Shown in pieces: positions 41,290-52,597 of a DNA stretch of 64,000 nt (its first letter is position 1; every line of letters begins with the position of its first letter). This stretch comes from Halorubrum laminariae (lineage in GTDB: Archaea; Halobacteriota; Halobacteria; Halobacteriales; Haloferacaceae): the NCBI RefSeq assembly GCF_024494655.1, contig NZ_JANHDL010000002.1, positions 1 through 64,000 on the forward strand, given 5' to 3'. A program made the position numbers and the translations under genes. Below the pieces are notes generated by a model, which did not search any database, was not told where the DNA came from, and saw only the letters and a program-made list of their open reading frames with translations.

Positions 41290-44166
41290 ATGACCTCTCC
41301 ATCCATCCTGGGATCGTCGACGGTGTTGCTCGTGGGGACGAACGACTGGGTCACCAGATTCACTGCGGCGCTCGAAAAACGGACCGATGTAAGTGTACAA
41401 CATGTTCGAACCAAAACAGAGGCTATTGACACTGTTCAGAAACGACAGATAAGCTGTCTCATCACTGAATACTCGCTCGAAGAGACGACCGGAGTTGATC
41501 TCCTCAAGGAAGTCCGCAAGGAAACGACGGCACTCCCTGTTTTACTCGCAACTGCTGCAGGAAGTGAAGCCATCGCCGCCGAGGCTATCGAAGCTGGCGT
41601 CACCGATTACATCGCGATTACGGATCCGCCGGCACAGGTGACCAACGAACTCATCGAACGAACAGAACGTGTTATCCGATCCGCACAGCGGTCGGCAACG
41701 CAACGCGAACGAGCGAGACAGTTCGATGCGATTTTCAACGATTCGCGCACTGCGACATGGGTACTCGATCCGGATGGCGCACTTGCCCGTGTGAATAATA
41801 CAGCCCGAGAGATGGTTGATAACGAGATCGGAGGCCTCGTCGGCGAATCCTTCTGGGCGCTTCCGTGGTGGTCACAAGCGGACTCGATAAGCACAGACGT
41901 CCAGCAACTCGTCGAGAAGGCGCTCAACGGGTCGTTCGGTAATGCGGTCGTCACACAACCGCCACATATTGACCAGCCACGCGTCATCGATCTCTCTGTC
42001 CGCCCCGTCGAAGATGGACGCGGTGATCTCGTCTCTGTCGTCGTCGAAGGTGTCGATATTACCGAACGGGTCGGCCTCGAACGGGATCTCCGGCAATCTG
42101 AGGAGCTCCATCGCGTCACACTCAATAATATGACTGACACCGTCCTCATCACAGACGAGGACGGAGAGTATACTTATGTCTGCCCGAATGTCCACTTCAT
42201 ATTCGGTTATACAGCCGAAGAGATTCGTGATCTGGGAACGATTAACGACCTGCTCGGAGATGATCTTTTTAGACGGAGTGAACTTGCGATCGACGGCGTA
42301 CTCAAAAACATCGAAACGACAGCAACAGACAAAGCCGGCCGTGAGCATACACTTCTCGTCAATGTTCGGGAGGTTTCGATTCAAGACGGAACGGTCCTCT
42401 TCAGCTGTCGTGATATCACGAAACGGAAGCAGCGGGAGGAAGCGCTTGCGACGCTTCACGAGACTGCCCGTGATTTCCTCTATGCTGAAACACACCAAGA
42501 GATTGCCCAACACGTGGTCGACGATACACCCAGTGTGCTTGACCTCGCCGTGAGTGCTGTCTATCTCTTTGATGCTGATGCGAACGTCCTCAGACCCGCC
42601 GCATACTCCACAGCAATGCGGGAATTAAACGGGCCGCTTCCGACCGTCCCTACTGACGGCGAAACACTTCCGAGCTACAGTTTTGTCGAAGACGAGGCGC
42701 TGTTTTTCGATGATGTCCACGAAGCGGACCGACTCGAAAACAGGGCAACTGATCTCCGGAGTGTATCCTACATTCCACTCGGCAAGCACGGCGTGTTTGT
42801 CGCTGGATCAGATCAAGTCAGTACCTTCGATGATGTAACTCGAGAATTGAGCGATCTCCTTGCCGCGACAGCTGAGGCGGCTTTCGATCGTGTGTCTCGG
42901 GAGTCACAACTCCGCGAACAGGACCGCACACTCCAACAGCAAAACGAGCAGCTCACCGCTTTGAATCGAACCAATGAGACGATTCGAGAGATCGACCAAG
43001 CACTCGTCCAGGCCGAAACAGCGGAGGAGATCGATCATACCGTCTGTGAGCTGTTGGCTGCCGATGATCGGTTCAAGTTCGTTTGGATCGGGGCAATCGA
43101 CTCAACGACTGACACCGTCACGCCACGAGCGTGGGCGGGACGCGAACAAGGCTATTTAGATAGCCGCGAGTTTCCGCTCGCTGCGTCGGGAGTCGATCCA
43201 TCGGGGCAAACCGCGGCAACCGGTGCGGTGACGATGGTAACGAACGTTGCCGCCGAACTTCGCGAAGAGCCGTGGCGAAAGGATGCACTCACCCGCGACT
43301 TCCTCTCCGTATTGAGTATCCCGCTCGTGTACAACGACCTCACGCACGGCGTGTTGACGGTGTATGCGACAACCCAAGACGCGTTTGACGAGACGGCAAC
43401 AGCTGTTCTGGCAGAACTCGGTGAAACTATCGCATCCGCACTTAGCGCCATCGAGCGGAAGAATGCGCTGCTCACGACGTCTGTGACCCGCGTTGAATTT
43501 GTGATCGACGACCCGACGTTCGTTCTTTCACGATTGGCGCAGGACGCAGCGTGTACACTCTCGTACCAGGGTGGTGTCCAACAATCCACGGAGGGAAGTT
43601 ACGTGTTCGTCACTGTCGAAGACGCATCGCTGAATGAGGTCTCTGAAGCAGCATCACAGATAGTAGCAATCGACGACGTACAACAAATCAGTGTGGACGG
43701 CGAAAGTGGTGTCCTACGATTACGACTCACACAGCCGTTTCTCGCCCTCGAATTAGCCGATCATGGGGCCGTCTTCCGAGAAGCCACTGCAGATCCAGAT
43801 CGCACCACGCTTGTCATCGATATCCCGGATACCATTGAGCTAAGAGCGATTACACGACTCATCCGCGAGATGTTCACTGATGTCGAACTTCGCTCGAAGC
43901 AGACGCTCGACCAAGCGATGGAACATGACCTCTATTCGAAGTTTCTCGATAAGCTCACAGAACGACAACTCGAAGTCATCCAGACGGCATACTACAGCGG
44001 ATACTTCGAATCGCCACGCGAGAGTACAGGAGAAGATGTCGCAGAAACACTTGGTATCTCGCCGCCGGCGTTCTATAAACACGCACGGACCGTCCAGCGC
44101 AAACTGTTTGCGACACTCTTCGATGAGGCGAATCCCGCTGTCGCCTCCTCTATGAATGAGGGTTAG
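41290..44166 (+). CDS. Bacterio-opsin-activator-type regulator (copy 2)
   Basis: Identical in translation to 423-3299, including Glu60 in the receiver-like domain and the C-terminal HTH_10. Its upstream 200 bases are also duplicated, so gene dosage of this regulator would double if the repeat is real. Confidence 0.85.
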   Translation: MTSPSILGSSTVLLVGTNDWVTRFTAALEKRTDVSVQHVRTKTEAIDTVQKRQISCLITEYSLEETTGVDLLKEVRKETTALPVLLATAAGSEAIAAEAIEAGVTDYIAITDPPAQVTNELIERTERVIRSAQRSATQRERARQFDAIFNDSRTATWVLDPDGALARVNNTAREMVDNEIGGLVGESFWALPWWSQADSISTDVQQLVEKALNGSFGNAVVTQPPHIDQPRVIDLSVRPVEDGRGDLVSVVVEGVDITERVGLERDLRQSEELHRVTLNNMTDTVLITDEDGEYTYVCPNVHFIFGYTAEEIRDLGTINDLLGDDLFRRSELAIDGVLKNIETTATDKAGREHTLLVNVREVSIQDGTVLFSCRDITKRKQREEALATLHETARDFLYAETHQEIAQHVVDDTPSVLDLAVSAVYLFDADANVLRPAAYSTAMRELNGPLPTVPTDGETLPSYSFVEDEALFFDDVHEADRLENRATDLRSVSYIPLGKHGVFVAGSDQVSTFDDVTRELSDLLAATAEAAFDRVSRESQLREQDRTLQQQNEQLTALNRTNETIREIDQALVQAETAEEIDHTVCELLAADDRFKFVWIGAIDSTTDTVTPRAWAGREQGYLDSREFPLAASGVDPSGQTAATGAVTMVTNVAAELREEPWRKDALTRDFLSVLSIPLVYNDLTHGVLTVYATTQDAFDETATAVLAELGETIASALSAIERKNALLTTSVTRVEFVIDDPTFVLSRLAQDAACTLSYQGGVQQSTEGSYVFVTVEDASLNEVSEAASQIVAIDDVQQISVDGESGVLRLRLTQPFLALELADHGAVFREATADPDRTTLVIDIPDTIELRAITRLIREMFTDVELRSKQTLDQAMEHDLYSKFLDKLTERQLEVIQTAYYSGYFESPRESTGEDVAETLGISPPAFYKHARTVQRKLFATLFDEANPAVASSMNEG

Positions 44167-44274
44167 ATAACGAACCCCTAATTCTAAGAAGGGTTTGTCT
44201 AGTAGCCACCCTCTATTTCCTTATATACATATTATACCTTTATTGAGTGCCTCGCCGGCGCTCGTGAACTCACC

Positions 44275-44418
44275 ATGAGAGATGTCGATCAAGGGGGAGA
44301 TGAGGAAAGCCCCTACGAATGCTTCGAGTGTGGTAACATCATTATTACAGAAAAAAACCCTGACCAGTGTCCCGACTGTGGCGGAACAATGCGGAACCGC
44401 CGTATGCCGCTCGAGTAA
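44275..44418 (+). CDS. Small rubrerythrin-like zinc-ribbon protein (copy 2)
   Basis: Same 47-residue two-CxxC protein as 3408-3551, with the same AT-rich promoter-like stretch and 2-base spacing to glutamate dehydrogenase. Confidence 0.75.
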   Translation: MRDVDQGGDEESPYECFECGNIIITEKNPDQCPDCGGTMRNRRMPLE

Positions 44419-44420
44419 CC

Positions 44421-45722
44421 ATGGCTTCGGAACCAGCGCTCAACTCCGAGGAGAATGAAAATTCGACTGCTGACTCCACCGAGCCAGAATCAGCGCTCGA
44501 AACAGCACGTCGGCAGCTCCATCATGCTGCTAGCCATCTCGATATCGATCAGAACGTCGTCGAACGGCTGAAACATCCAAAGAAAGTCCACGAAGTCACC
44601 ATACCCATCGAGCGGGATGACGGAACGGTCGAGGTGTTCACCGGGTACCGAGCACAACACGATAGTGTCAAAGGACCATATAAGGGTGGACTCCGATACC
44701 ACCCTGAAGTGACACGGGACGAGTGTGTCGGACTCGGGATGTGGATGACCTGGAAGTGTGCCGTCATGGGTCTCCCGTTTGGCGGAGCCAAGGGTGGCGT
44801 CGCAGTCAACCCAAAAGAGCTGAGTCCAGATGAAAAAGAACGTCTAACTCGTCGATTTGCTCAAGAAATTCGCGACGCCATCGGACCCAATCGGGATATT
44901 CCCGCGCCCGATATGGGAACAGATCCACAGACGATGGCGTGGCTGATGGACGCGTATTCGATGCAGGAAGGCGAAACGACACCGGGGGTCGTCACCGGGA
45001 AGCCGCCAGTCATCGGTGGGAGTGAAGGTCGTGAGGAAGCTCCCGGGAGGAGTGTTGCGATCATCACTAAGCAGGCCTGCGAATATTATGAGAATGATCT
45101 TGAAGAGACGAAAATAGCGGTTCAGGGATACGGTAGCGTCGGTGCAAATGCGGCTCGTCTTCTCGACAAGTGGGGGGCAACGGTCGTCGCAATCAGTGAC
45201 GTGAACGGAGCAATGTACGATCCAGAGGGAATCGACACTGCCGCAGTTCCATCACATGACGAGGAACCTGAAGCTGTCACAAAATACGCGGACGACGTCA
45301 TCTCAAACGACGAGTTGCTTACGCTCGACGTCGACGTACTCGTCCCTGCTGCTCTCGGAAACGTGATCACCGAAGCAAACGCAGATTCGATTGCTGCTGA
45401 CCTCGTTGTTGAAGGCGCGAACGGGCCCACAACCTCGACAGCGAGCACGATTCTAGCAGACCGGAGCATCGCGGTGATCCCAGATATCCTCGCTAATGCT
45501 GGTGGCGTCACTGTGAGCTACTTCGAGTGGCTTCAAGATATCAACCGCCGGGCGTGGTCGCTTGAACGCGTAAATGACGAACTCAAAAGCGAGATGTATG
45601 CCGCTTGGGAAGCTGTTCGAACAGAGTTCGAGCAGCGAGACGTTACTTGGCGTGACGCGGCCTACATCGTCGCACTGTCTCGCATTGCGGAAGCTCACGA
45701 AACACGAGGACTCTGGCCGTAG
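44421..45722 (+). CDS. gdh: Glutamate dehydrogenase (copy 2)
   Basis: Same 433 residues as 3554-4855 with all catalytic lysines and the Rossmann motif. A doubled ammonium-assimilating or glutamate-catabolising enzyme is one of the more plausible targets of dosage selection on this repeat. Confidence 0.92.
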   Translation: MASEPALNSEENENSTADSTEPESALETARRQLHHAASHLDIDQNVVERLKHPKKVHEVTIPIERDDGTVEVFTGYRAQHDSVKGPYKGGLRYHPEVTRDECVGLGMWMTWKCAVMGLPFGGAKGGVAVNPKELSPDEKERLTRRFAQEIRDAIGPNRDIPAPDMGTDPQTMAWLMDAYSMQEGETTPGVVTGKPPVIGGSEGREEAPGRSVAIITKQACEYYENDLEETKIAVQGYGSVGANAARLLDKWGATVVAISDVNGAMYDPEGIDTAAVPSHDEEPEAVTKYADDVISNDELLTLDVDVLVPAALGNVITEANADSIAADLVVEGANGPTTSTASTILADRSIAVIPDILANAGGVTVSYFEWLQDINRRAWSLERVNDELKSEMYAAWEAVRTEFEQRDVTWRDAAYIVALSRIAEAHETRGLWP

Positions 45723-45726
45723 AGAG

Positions 45727-46140
45727 ATGGATTATCGACCACCCGGACAGCACCGACAGCCAACTACTCCACTTGAGCGAGGTCTGTGTCACCTGTACCG
45801 GCTAGTCATCCCCGGAGCAATTCTGATTACGATCTGCTTTCTCGGGTACGTCGTTATCGGTTTCAGTTTATCTGTCGCTGGGATTTATCAACCAACTTAC
45901 TCCGTGATGGGATTTACTGACCCGATTTTTATAAGCCTGTCATTTCTGACGGGACTATTCATCTGTGCGATGTCCGGATCGCTTGCCGTTCTTACGTTTC
46001 TGCTCACCCCCGACGATTCGAGGGCTAGTTTCGTTGTCACCATGAGTCTGATCGCTTTCGGATCTGGGGCTGCTACTATACGAACCACATTTGAGCCCGT
46101 TCAAGCATGTCTCACAGAAATAATAATCAAACTATTATGA
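45727..46140 (+). CDS. Three-helix membrane protein, unknown (copy 2)
   Basis: Duplicate of 4860-5273, four bases after the glutamate dehydrogenase stop, no changes. Confidence 0.65.
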   Translation: MDYRPPGQHRQPTTPLERGLCHLYRLVIPGAILITICFLGYVVIGFSLSVAGIYQPTYSVMGFTDPIFISLSFLTGLFICAMSGSLAVLTFLLTPDDSRASFVVTMSLIAFGSGAATIRTTFEPVQACLTEIIIKLL

Positions 46141-46182
46141 GTATGGTAACATTAGTTTTATGTCTGAAAGAGTTATTTCTAC

Positions 46183-47157
46183 TCATCCGCCGAAAGCACC
46201 CGCTACGAGCAGTGGGAAGACGAGCGTCGCTTCTGCCTCGACCTGCGTGTAGTTTGTCTGTTCATCCTCTTTGATCTTGCCCCACGAGACTGCCTCATTT
46301 GGGGGCGCTCCAGAGAGTGACCCGTCCCCTTCCATACCGGTCGAAATATAGACGACATAGTCTGCCCCGCCGCGGAATAGGTTTGTCATAATCGCATGAT
46401 GTTTCGGCACACCACCTCCGACTGCGATCAGACCTGTCGTATCGGCGAGCATCCCATCTTCGATGAGTGAATCGTAATCGTCGAGGATCTCGATCCCGAC
46501 GTCCGAATCATATCCCTGTCGGTAATAGTAGAGAAAATTCCCAATCTCTGAGTCTGTCAACGCCGGACAGTAGACGGGAACATCATTGTCCGCTGCTTGT
46601 TTTAGAATTGAATCTGGGTCATCGAGCGTGTCGCCCAGTTCACGAGCAAACGCCGTCGGTGTTCGTGTCTTCTGTTCGGCAAAGAAATCGTCAAAGAAAT
46701 CATATAGGTACTCCTCTAACCAGATATAGCGGTCAGAGGGAACAAAGATGTTTCCAAGGCGGTTGATTCCCTGTTCCCGGAGCGCAGCTTCGTCCGCATC
46801 CCATTCCCCCATTTTGAACGGTTTCGCCGTCTTGATGATGTCTTCCGCTAACGATCCTGAAGTCGTGATGAGCACGTCGACGTACCCTTCGCGAACAAGG
46901 TAGGCGACGACCTCACGCAGTCCTGATGAAATGATATTCGACGTACACGTGAGATAGATCGTAGCATCAGCATCTTGCATTTGCTCGGCGATGTCGATGG
47001 CTTCTGCGAGTTGTGTCGCCTGAAAGCCCGTCGTCGCATAGGCTTCCAGCATCTCTTGTAAATCGAATTCTCCCCGGAAGTCGTATCCCTGTACGTCTGG
47101 TGTGGCCAACTCTTCGTTACTTCCCGGAACAACGTGGTCATGAGACTCGTCGTCCAT
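46183..47157 (-). CDS. Deoxyhypusine synthase family protein (copy 2)
   Basis: Duplicate of 5316-6290 with catalytic-lysine motif EAVSWGK intact. Confidence 0.85.
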   Translation of the reverse strand: MDDESHDHVVPGSNEELATPDVQGYDFRGEFDLQEMLEAYATTGFQATQLAEAIDIAEQMQDADATIYLTCTSNIISSGLREVVAYLVREGYVDVLITTSGSLAEDIIKTAKPFKMGEWDADEAALREQGINRLGNIFVPSDRYIWLEEYLYDFFDDFFAEQKTRTPTAFARELGDTLDDPDSILKQAADNDVPVYCPALTDSEIGNFLYYYRQGYDSDVGIEILDDYDSLIEDGMLADTTGLIAVGGGVPKHHAIMTNLFRGGADYVVYISTGMEGDGSLSGAPPNEAVSWGKIKEDEQTNYTQVEAEATLVFPLLVAGAFGG

Positions 47158-47248
47158 ACTGATGCTTCGTAGGATAGAGGTTTGAATCGTTCGAGACCGG
47201 ACGCCAATTGTCGATACACCCAAGTCCAGTATCAACTAACTGTCTAAC

Positions 47249-47407
47249 ATGTTCCAGCCCACAGTGGCTATCCTCCGTCCTGATGACAACCGTATCGCTA
47301 AGGCGATTGAGTATCTCCAGTCACTCGATGTGTCTCCGGTCCCAGACCCGATGCTGACAGTCGACCCGACTGGTCAACTTCCACAGCATGCAGACTACTA
47401 TCGTTAA
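47249..47407 (+). pseudogene. HemD-like N-terminal fragment (copy 2)
   Basis: Same 52-codon stub as 6382-6540. That the truncation is shared shows that the gene was broken before the duplication. Confidence 0.6.
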
Positions 47408-47729
47408 TGGCCTCCGGAGACAAAGTAGAGGCCAACGGTTCCGAAACCGATCACGGAAATGAAGAGAACATGAAGGTTCGTCGCTGGCTCATCAAATAAG
47501 ACAATACCGAGAGACGCGGTGCCTACAGCCCTGATCCCTGTCCAAACAGGATACGTAGTCCCGATGGGGAGGTCCTAAACTGCTCTCGCGAGCAATACCA
47601 TTCTGATGATGAGTGTAGCAACTGTCCCTGCTGTCGGGATCGATTCTGAGGGGGCCCATCAGAATACACCAGACCGATCGCCCAAGCGATCTCAAACAGG
47701 ACGGTGATGAAGAAAACGAGCCACGACGT
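47404..47729 (-). pseudogene. SMR (SugE-type) transporter pseudogene (copy 2)
   Basis: Same frameshift and same internal TAG as at 6537-6862, so the damage predates the duplication. Confidence 0.75.
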
Positions 47730-47949
47730 CTCTCGCTCCGACACGGTGCTCCGTATCGCCATCGCGGACGAGTCCGGTACCAGACCGAATGTCGATCAGC
47801 ACGTCACTGGACGGGGCGTGAACCGGAATGAACTGTCCCGGTTCGAAGTACCCGCAGACGACCTTCATCTGCTCGCTCCGGAACACCTCCACCGTCGAAA
47901 AATTTGCGTCGTCGTACGTCCGTTCCGTGCCAAAATCGATAGCAGTCAT
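47692..47949 (-). pseudogene. Truncated cupin gene (copy 2)
   Basis: Duplicate of 6825-7082; the cupin half ends at the same join to the SMR pseudogene. Confidence 0.6.
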
Positions 47950-48038
47950 ACCGCCTCACCTGTGTAGGAGTAACCACGATCAAATGGCGGGACAACGGGT
48001 CGCGAAACGATATCGGGAAACTCGATCACTCGTATCGA

Positions 48039-48054
48039 TTTAGGCTGGCCTAAA
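48039..48054. promoter_or_regulatory. DtxR/SirR-like palindrome (copy 2)
   Basis: TTTAGGCTGGCCTAAA repeated exactly from 7172-7187. Confidence 0.45.
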
Positions 48055-48135
48055 ACCATACACTTCAGTATGAAACGGGAAATCACAAGAGAGTTGAGTC
48101 GAACATGTTCCTGCCAGATCAAACCCATCGACAGA

Positions 48136-49971
48136 TCAGTCAGTCTCAGTCTCGCCGTCGGCCGGCAAAACGTTGAATGGTCGCATCATGTCGTGGTCTT
48201 CGTGCTCGATCATGTGACAGTGCCACATGTAATCTCCGGTTTGATCGGAGAACAATCCCTCGAATTCTCCGAAGTGTACGATCACGTGAACCACGTTACC
48301 CGGATCGACCGTGACTACGTCGTTCCATCCGAGTTCGTACGATTCGGGGCCATCAAGCACGTCCAGATCGATTTCGTCTTCAGACGGGTCATACTCAGCG
48401 GCCGACTGTCGTCCCAGCACTTGGAAATGAACGAGATGGAGGTGTATCGGGTGGGACATCCCCGTGAAGTTAGCGAGACTCCAAATCTCGGTGTCTCCGA
48501 GCGTCGGGGTCTCTGTGACCGGGTCTGTGAGTTCATATCCCATCTGCTCGTTGCTGGTTCCCAGCGCGTACAGCGGTCGGCCGTACTCATCAGATTGCCG
48601 AGCAAGCGTGAGGTATCGTTCGGTGTCTACGGAGCCCATCGGAATGTCGGGCACCCGTGTCAGTTCATCCGGGAGTCGATCGGACTGCCGATCGGCTTCG
48701 CCCGCCACGACGTCAACGAGCATGATTTCCGGCAGAGGCTCGGCGTCGTCCGCCTCGATTCCGCTCGTGCCTCGGTACTTCGCCGGCGCGTCGTTATGTA
48801 AGAGCAGCGTCTCGCCCGCGTACTCGCTGAAGTCGACGACGACGTCCGCTCGCTGACTCGATCCAAGTTCGAGGCGGCCAGCGGTCTTGACGGGCTCCGA
48901 GAGGAGCCCGCCGTCGTTTCCGATCTGGACGAATGGCGGACCCGAATCCCCTGTCTCACCCGATTTCTCGTCGTATTCTAGCAGCTTGAGGTTATAGTAC
49001 CGGCTGTTGGCGCCGTTGAGCAAGCGGAACCGATATTGTTCGGGATCGACGGACAACCGGGGCCACGCCTTCCCGTTGACCGTCGACACGTCGCCGTAGA
49101 ACTGCGGGACTATGCTCGGCTCGGGGCGTGAGTCGTCGCCGTCTCGTGTATCCGGGACATCCGTGGGGTAGTACAACGACCCATCTTCATTGAAACTCCG
49201 GTCTTGGAAGACGAGCGGAATCTCGTTATCACCCGTTGGGAGATTGAGTTCTCGCTCGTGGTCGTTCCGCAGCAAATAGAATCCCGCGAGGCCGGCGTAG
49301 ACGTTCAAACGGGTGATCCCGAGCGAGTGGTCATGATACCACAGGGTCGCGGGCGGTTGGTCGTTCACGTAGTAGTAATCCTTCTTCTTGAAGTCGGGGC
49401 CTGTCCGCTCGAAGTTACGGGTGAACCAGGCCTGCGGTTTCCCGTCGCTTTCGTGTTCGACGTTGCCTCCATGGAGGTGGGGGACGACGCGGGCCCCCGG
49501 CTCGTCGTACGGGATGATGTCGCCGTGGATCGTCGGATCCTCTGGGAGGAGGTGTTCGTCTGGCAGATGATTCTGCCACCGAACGTAGATCGGTTCACCC
49601 TGCTCGGCCTCGATCGTCGGGCCTGGGTACTGGCCGCCGTATCCCCACAGAGTCGTCGGGGGGAGGTCACGGTGGAGTTTCTGTTCGATTTCGGCCATCT
49701 CCACCTCGTAGCGTGGCTGGCCGTCCTTGGTTCCGCTCGGTTCGATAACGCCCGGGCGAGGTACCTCGTCGACCCACCGTTCGAGCTCCGGCGACGTGTG
49801 AGTCTCGTCAGATATTCCATCGGCGTCTCTAGCGTCTTTTGCGGCGACCGGAGCACTGACACTCTTTCCGGAACAGCCCGCGAATGCCCCGGTACTGGCG
49901 ATACCTACGGCCGCGAGAAATCTCCGACGTGCGACTGTACTCTTCGGTTGTCCAGTTCGGTCACCAGTCAT
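48136..49971 (-). CDS. Multicopper oxidase, Tat lipoprotein (copy 2)
   Basis: Duplicate of 7269-9104: twin-arginine signal, lipobox Cys33 and all four copper-binding histidine motifs unchanged. Confidence 0.92.
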   Translation of the reverse strand: MTGDRTGQPKSTVARRRFLAAVGIASTGAFAGCSGKSVSAPVAAKDARDADGISDETHTSPELERWVDEVPRPGVIEPSGTKDGQPRYEVEMAEIEQKLHRDLPPTTLWGYGGQYPGPTIEAEQGEPIYVRWQNHLPDEHLLPEDPTIHGDIIPYDEPGARVVPHLHGGNVEHESDGKPQAWFTRNFERTGPDFKKKDYYYVNDQPPATLWYHDHSLGITRLNVYAGLAGFYLLRNDHERELNLPTGDNEIPLVFQDRSFNEDGSLYYPTDVPDTRDGDDSRPEPSIVPQFYGDVSTVNGKAWPRLSVDPEQYRFRLLNGANSRYYNLKLLEYDEKSGETGDSGPPFVQIGNDGGLLSEPVKTAGRLELGSSQRADVVVDFSEYAGETLLLHNDAPAKYRGTSGIEADDAEPLPEIMLVDVVAGEADRQSDRLPDELTRVPDIPMGSVDTERYLTLARQSDEYGRPLYALGTSNEQMGYELTDPVTETPTLGDTEIWSLANFTGMSHPIHLHLVHFQVLGRQSAAEYDPSEDEIDLDVLDGPESYELGWNDVVTVDPGNVVHVIVHFGEFEGLFSDQTGDYMWHCHMIEHEDHDMMRPFNVLPADGETETD

Positions 49972-50372
49972 ACTAGCCCTATCCGCTTCATACAAAAGAG
50001 AAGCCAGACGGATCCCATTTCATGAGAGGAGACCGAATATGTTCGACAGTGGAAAATCAATAATGTTTTTCTGTCGCACATTGTTGATGGGGAGCCATAT
50101 TGCGATTCCGTAGTAAGCTGAGCGGATCGAGAACATGCGATTCAGCAGTTCTATCGGCTAGCTACTGTATGAGATCTGTAACGGGACACTGTATCAACAA
50201 TCTCCTACGGAAGAGCGTCCTCAGTAACGGGGACGCGCCTAGTCCCAATTGTTGATTCGTGTTGAGAGATTCTGAATAGAAGGCACGCATCAAACCTATC
50301 CTCCGAGGTTGTGACTTGGCCACCCGCTCTCAGCGATCGGCAGACATCGCGCCGATCCGTGTCTCGCAGCCG
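49972..50372. other. Noncoding interval with repeated nonamer (copy 2)
   Basis: Duplicate of 9105-9505; ATTGTTGAT or its complement at 50080, 50193 and 50248. No gene supported. Confidence 0.3.
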
Positions 50373-51026
50373 CTACGGCGGCCGTTCGATCTCGAACCGG
50401 TCGTCGGTGCTCGCGTACCACTCGCCGGCGAGCCGCCCTACCGTGTCGAGTCGGTCGATATCGATTTTGCCGTCGGTGAGAACGGACTCGGCCGCGTGGG
50501 CGTAGACGACTTCGCCGAGCACGAGCGTCGACGTGCCGACCTCGATCGAGTCGTACAGTTCACACTCCAGTCCGACGGCCGCGTCGGCGACCCGCGGCGC
50601 GTCCACTCGCGTCGCCTCGGCGCGCTCGATTCCGACGTGGTCGAACTCGCTTTCTCCGGCCGCGAGCGTCGCACTCGACGCGTTCATCGTCTCGACGAGG
50701 TCGCGAGTGACTATGTTGACGACGAACGCCTCAGTTTCGAGGGCGTTCGCGAGCGTGTCCTTCGGGTTCGCCGCGGTCGCCACCGGTGAGAAGCCGACGA
50801 CCGGCGGATCGATCGCGACGACGTTGAAGAAGCTGTACGGGGCGAGGTTCTCCCCGGCCGATCCCCGCGAGGAGACCCACGCGATCGGGCGGGGCGTCAC
50901 CGCGGTCGAGAGCAGCCGGTACGGCGAGCCGAACGCGTCCGGCCCGCCGCTGCGGTGTGAGTCGCTGCGGGGCGTGTCGGTACGGTGAGTGTCGGAGCGA
51001 GACGGTCCGCTCTCCTCGTCGGCCAT
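50373..51026 (-). CDS. Flavin reductase-like protein (copy 2)
   Basis: Duplicate of 9506-10159, still overlapping the VOC stop by one base. Confidence 0.82.
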   Translation of the reverse strand: MADEESGPSRSDTHRTDTPRSDSHRSGGPDAFGSPYRLLSTAVTPRPIAWVSSRGSAGENLAPYSFFNVVAIDPPVVGFSPVATAANPKDTLANALETEAFVVNIVTRDLVETMNASSATLAAGESEFDHVGIERAEATRVDAPRVADAAVGLECELYDSIEVGTSTLVLGEVVYAHAAESVLTDGKIDIDRLDTVGRLAGEWYASTDDRFEIERPP

Positions 51027-51508
51027 CAGTTCTCGTACCCGCGTTCGAACGGGTCGATCTCGTCACTTCCGGGTTCGTCCTCGTCGTGAGCGAATCCGGG
51101 CCCCTCCGTGGCCAGTTCGAAGACGAGCCCGTCGGGGTCGCTGAAGTAGATGCTCTTGAAGTACGTCCGGTCTTTGATCTCGGAGACCCGGACGCCCCGT
51201 TCGCGGAGGTGTGTCTGCCACTCCCGCAGCGTGGCCTCGTCTTCGACGCCGAACGCGAAGTGATGGCTCGCGCCGGGGCCGGGCGCGCCCTGCGAGTTCG
51301 GGTACTCGAAGTAGGTGACGTTCGTCCCCGGCTCTCCCTCCGGAGTGGACGAGAAGTAGTAGTGCGGCGTCCCTGGGTCGTCGTAGTTCTGCGTCCGCTT
51401 GACCGTGTGCCAGCCGAGCGCGTCCTCGTAGAACGCGACGGTCTCGTCCATGTCGGTGCAGATGTTCGTCACGTGATGCAGGCCGGTAGTGGGTGGGGCG
51501 TCGGTCAT
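51026..51508 (-). CDS. VOC-family glyoxalase/dioxygenase-like protein (copy 2)
   Basis: Duplicate of 10159-10641 with the His-His-Glu metal motif. Confidence 0.82.
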   Translation of the reverse strand: MTDAPPTTGLHHVTNICTDMDETVAFYEDALGWHTVKRTQNYDDPGTPHYYFSSTPEGEPGTNVTYFEYPNSQGAPGPGASHHFAFGVEDEATLREWQTHLRERGVRVSEIKDRTYFKSIYFSDPDGLVFELATEGPGFAHDEDEPGSDEIDPFERGYEN

Positions 51509-51588
51509 GTGTCGTGTGTTTGGAGTCGTCGCGAAGTCAGTTAGTGATGTTGGCGGGGGAACGCAGTACGAGGAAGAAGGAGACCGAC

Positions 51589-52038
51589 TCAGAACAGGCC
51601 GATACCGAGGGCGTACGGCCACGCAGTGCCGCCGACAGCGAGCAGCGCGAGCGCCGCACCGGCACCGTAGACGTTCTTGAGGAAGCTCGTCATCTCGCTT
51701 TGCTTCTCCTCGGGGTCGTCGACAGCCCAGAAGTCGTGCATCGTCACGGCGGAGACGACGAGGAAGACGGCGAGTGCGCCGGCCGAGAGCACGGGGAACG
51801 CGCCGACGGCGACGCCGAGCCCGCCGAGCGCGAGCAGGACCCCCGAGGCGACGACCGAGAACCGCGGGGCGGGAAGCCCCTTGAACTCGGCGTAGCCCGT
51901 CATCGCGTCGAGGTCGCCGAAGTGGTTCAGTCCCATGAACGCGAGCGTCGCGCCGAACAGGATCCGGCCGAGCAGGAACAGTTCGCCCGCGAAGGGCGTC
52001 TCGAACTGGAGCGGTAGCGTCGTGATTTCAGCTAACAT
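51589..52038 (-). CDS. DoxX-family membrane protein (copy 2)
   Basis: Duplicate of 10722-11171; first gene of the second quinone-response-like operon. Confidence 0.88.
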   Translation of the reverse strand: MLAEITTLPLQFETPFAGELFLLGRILFGATLAFMGLNHFGDLDAMTGYAEFKGLPAPRFSVVASGVLLALGGLGVAVGAFPVLSAGALAVFLVVSAVTMHDFWAVDDPEEKQSEMTSFLKNVYGAGAALALLAVGGTAWPYALGIGLF

Positions 52039-52045
52039 TGTGTAA

Positions 52046-52063
52046 TTACGTATACGGACGTAA
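52046..52063. promoter_or_regulatory. TTACGT-N6-ACGTAA operator-like repeat (copy 2)
   Basis: Exact duplicate of 11179-11196 in the second divergent doxX/hxlR gap, so any local repressor would have two operator copies. Confidence 0.55.
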
Positions 52064-52107
52064 CCTATATATCGCTTCCCGGACAACTGTGCAAGCAGGT
52101 AACACCG

Positions 52108-52533
52108 ATGTCCTCACCAGAACTCGCCGACGGGGATCCGGCGGAAGCGACAGACGCCACGGACGCGGCGGAAGCGACGAGCGCGATCGACACCGCGTCC
52201 GGAACGGACACGGTTTCGGGTCCGGAGACGCCGTGTCCCGTCGTCGACTCGCTCGAACAGATCGGATCGCGGTGGCGGCTCGTCGTCCTCCACGAGCTGT
52301 TGAACGGCGAGTCGCGGTTCAACGAGCTGAAACGCGAGACGGACGCCAACGCCCGCACCCTCTCGCGCGTGCTCGACGACCTCCAAGAGACCGGGTTCGT
52401 CGACCGGCGGCTCGAAGAGGACTCCCCCGTGGCGACCTACTACAGTCTCACTCCAAAGGGGAAGTCGCTCGCGCCCGTCTTCGAGGAGATCGACGACTGG
52501 GCTCACGAGTGGCTCGCGGAGTGTAACGCGTAG
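52108..52533 (+). CDS. HxlR-family regulator (copy 2)
   Basis: Duplicate of 11241-11666, Cys43 kept. Confidence 0.88.
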   Translation: MSSPELADGDPAEATDATDAAEATSAIDTASGTDTVSGPETPCPVVDSLEQIGSRWRLVVLHELLNGESRFNELKRETDANARTLSRVLDDLQETGFVDRRLEEDSPVATYYSLTPKGKSLAPVFEEIDDWAHEWLAECNA

Positions 52534-52597
52534 GCGTCCGTCGACGAGACCATGGGTCGTTTAAATCGCTGATCGACACGGACACCTCCGAAGCCCC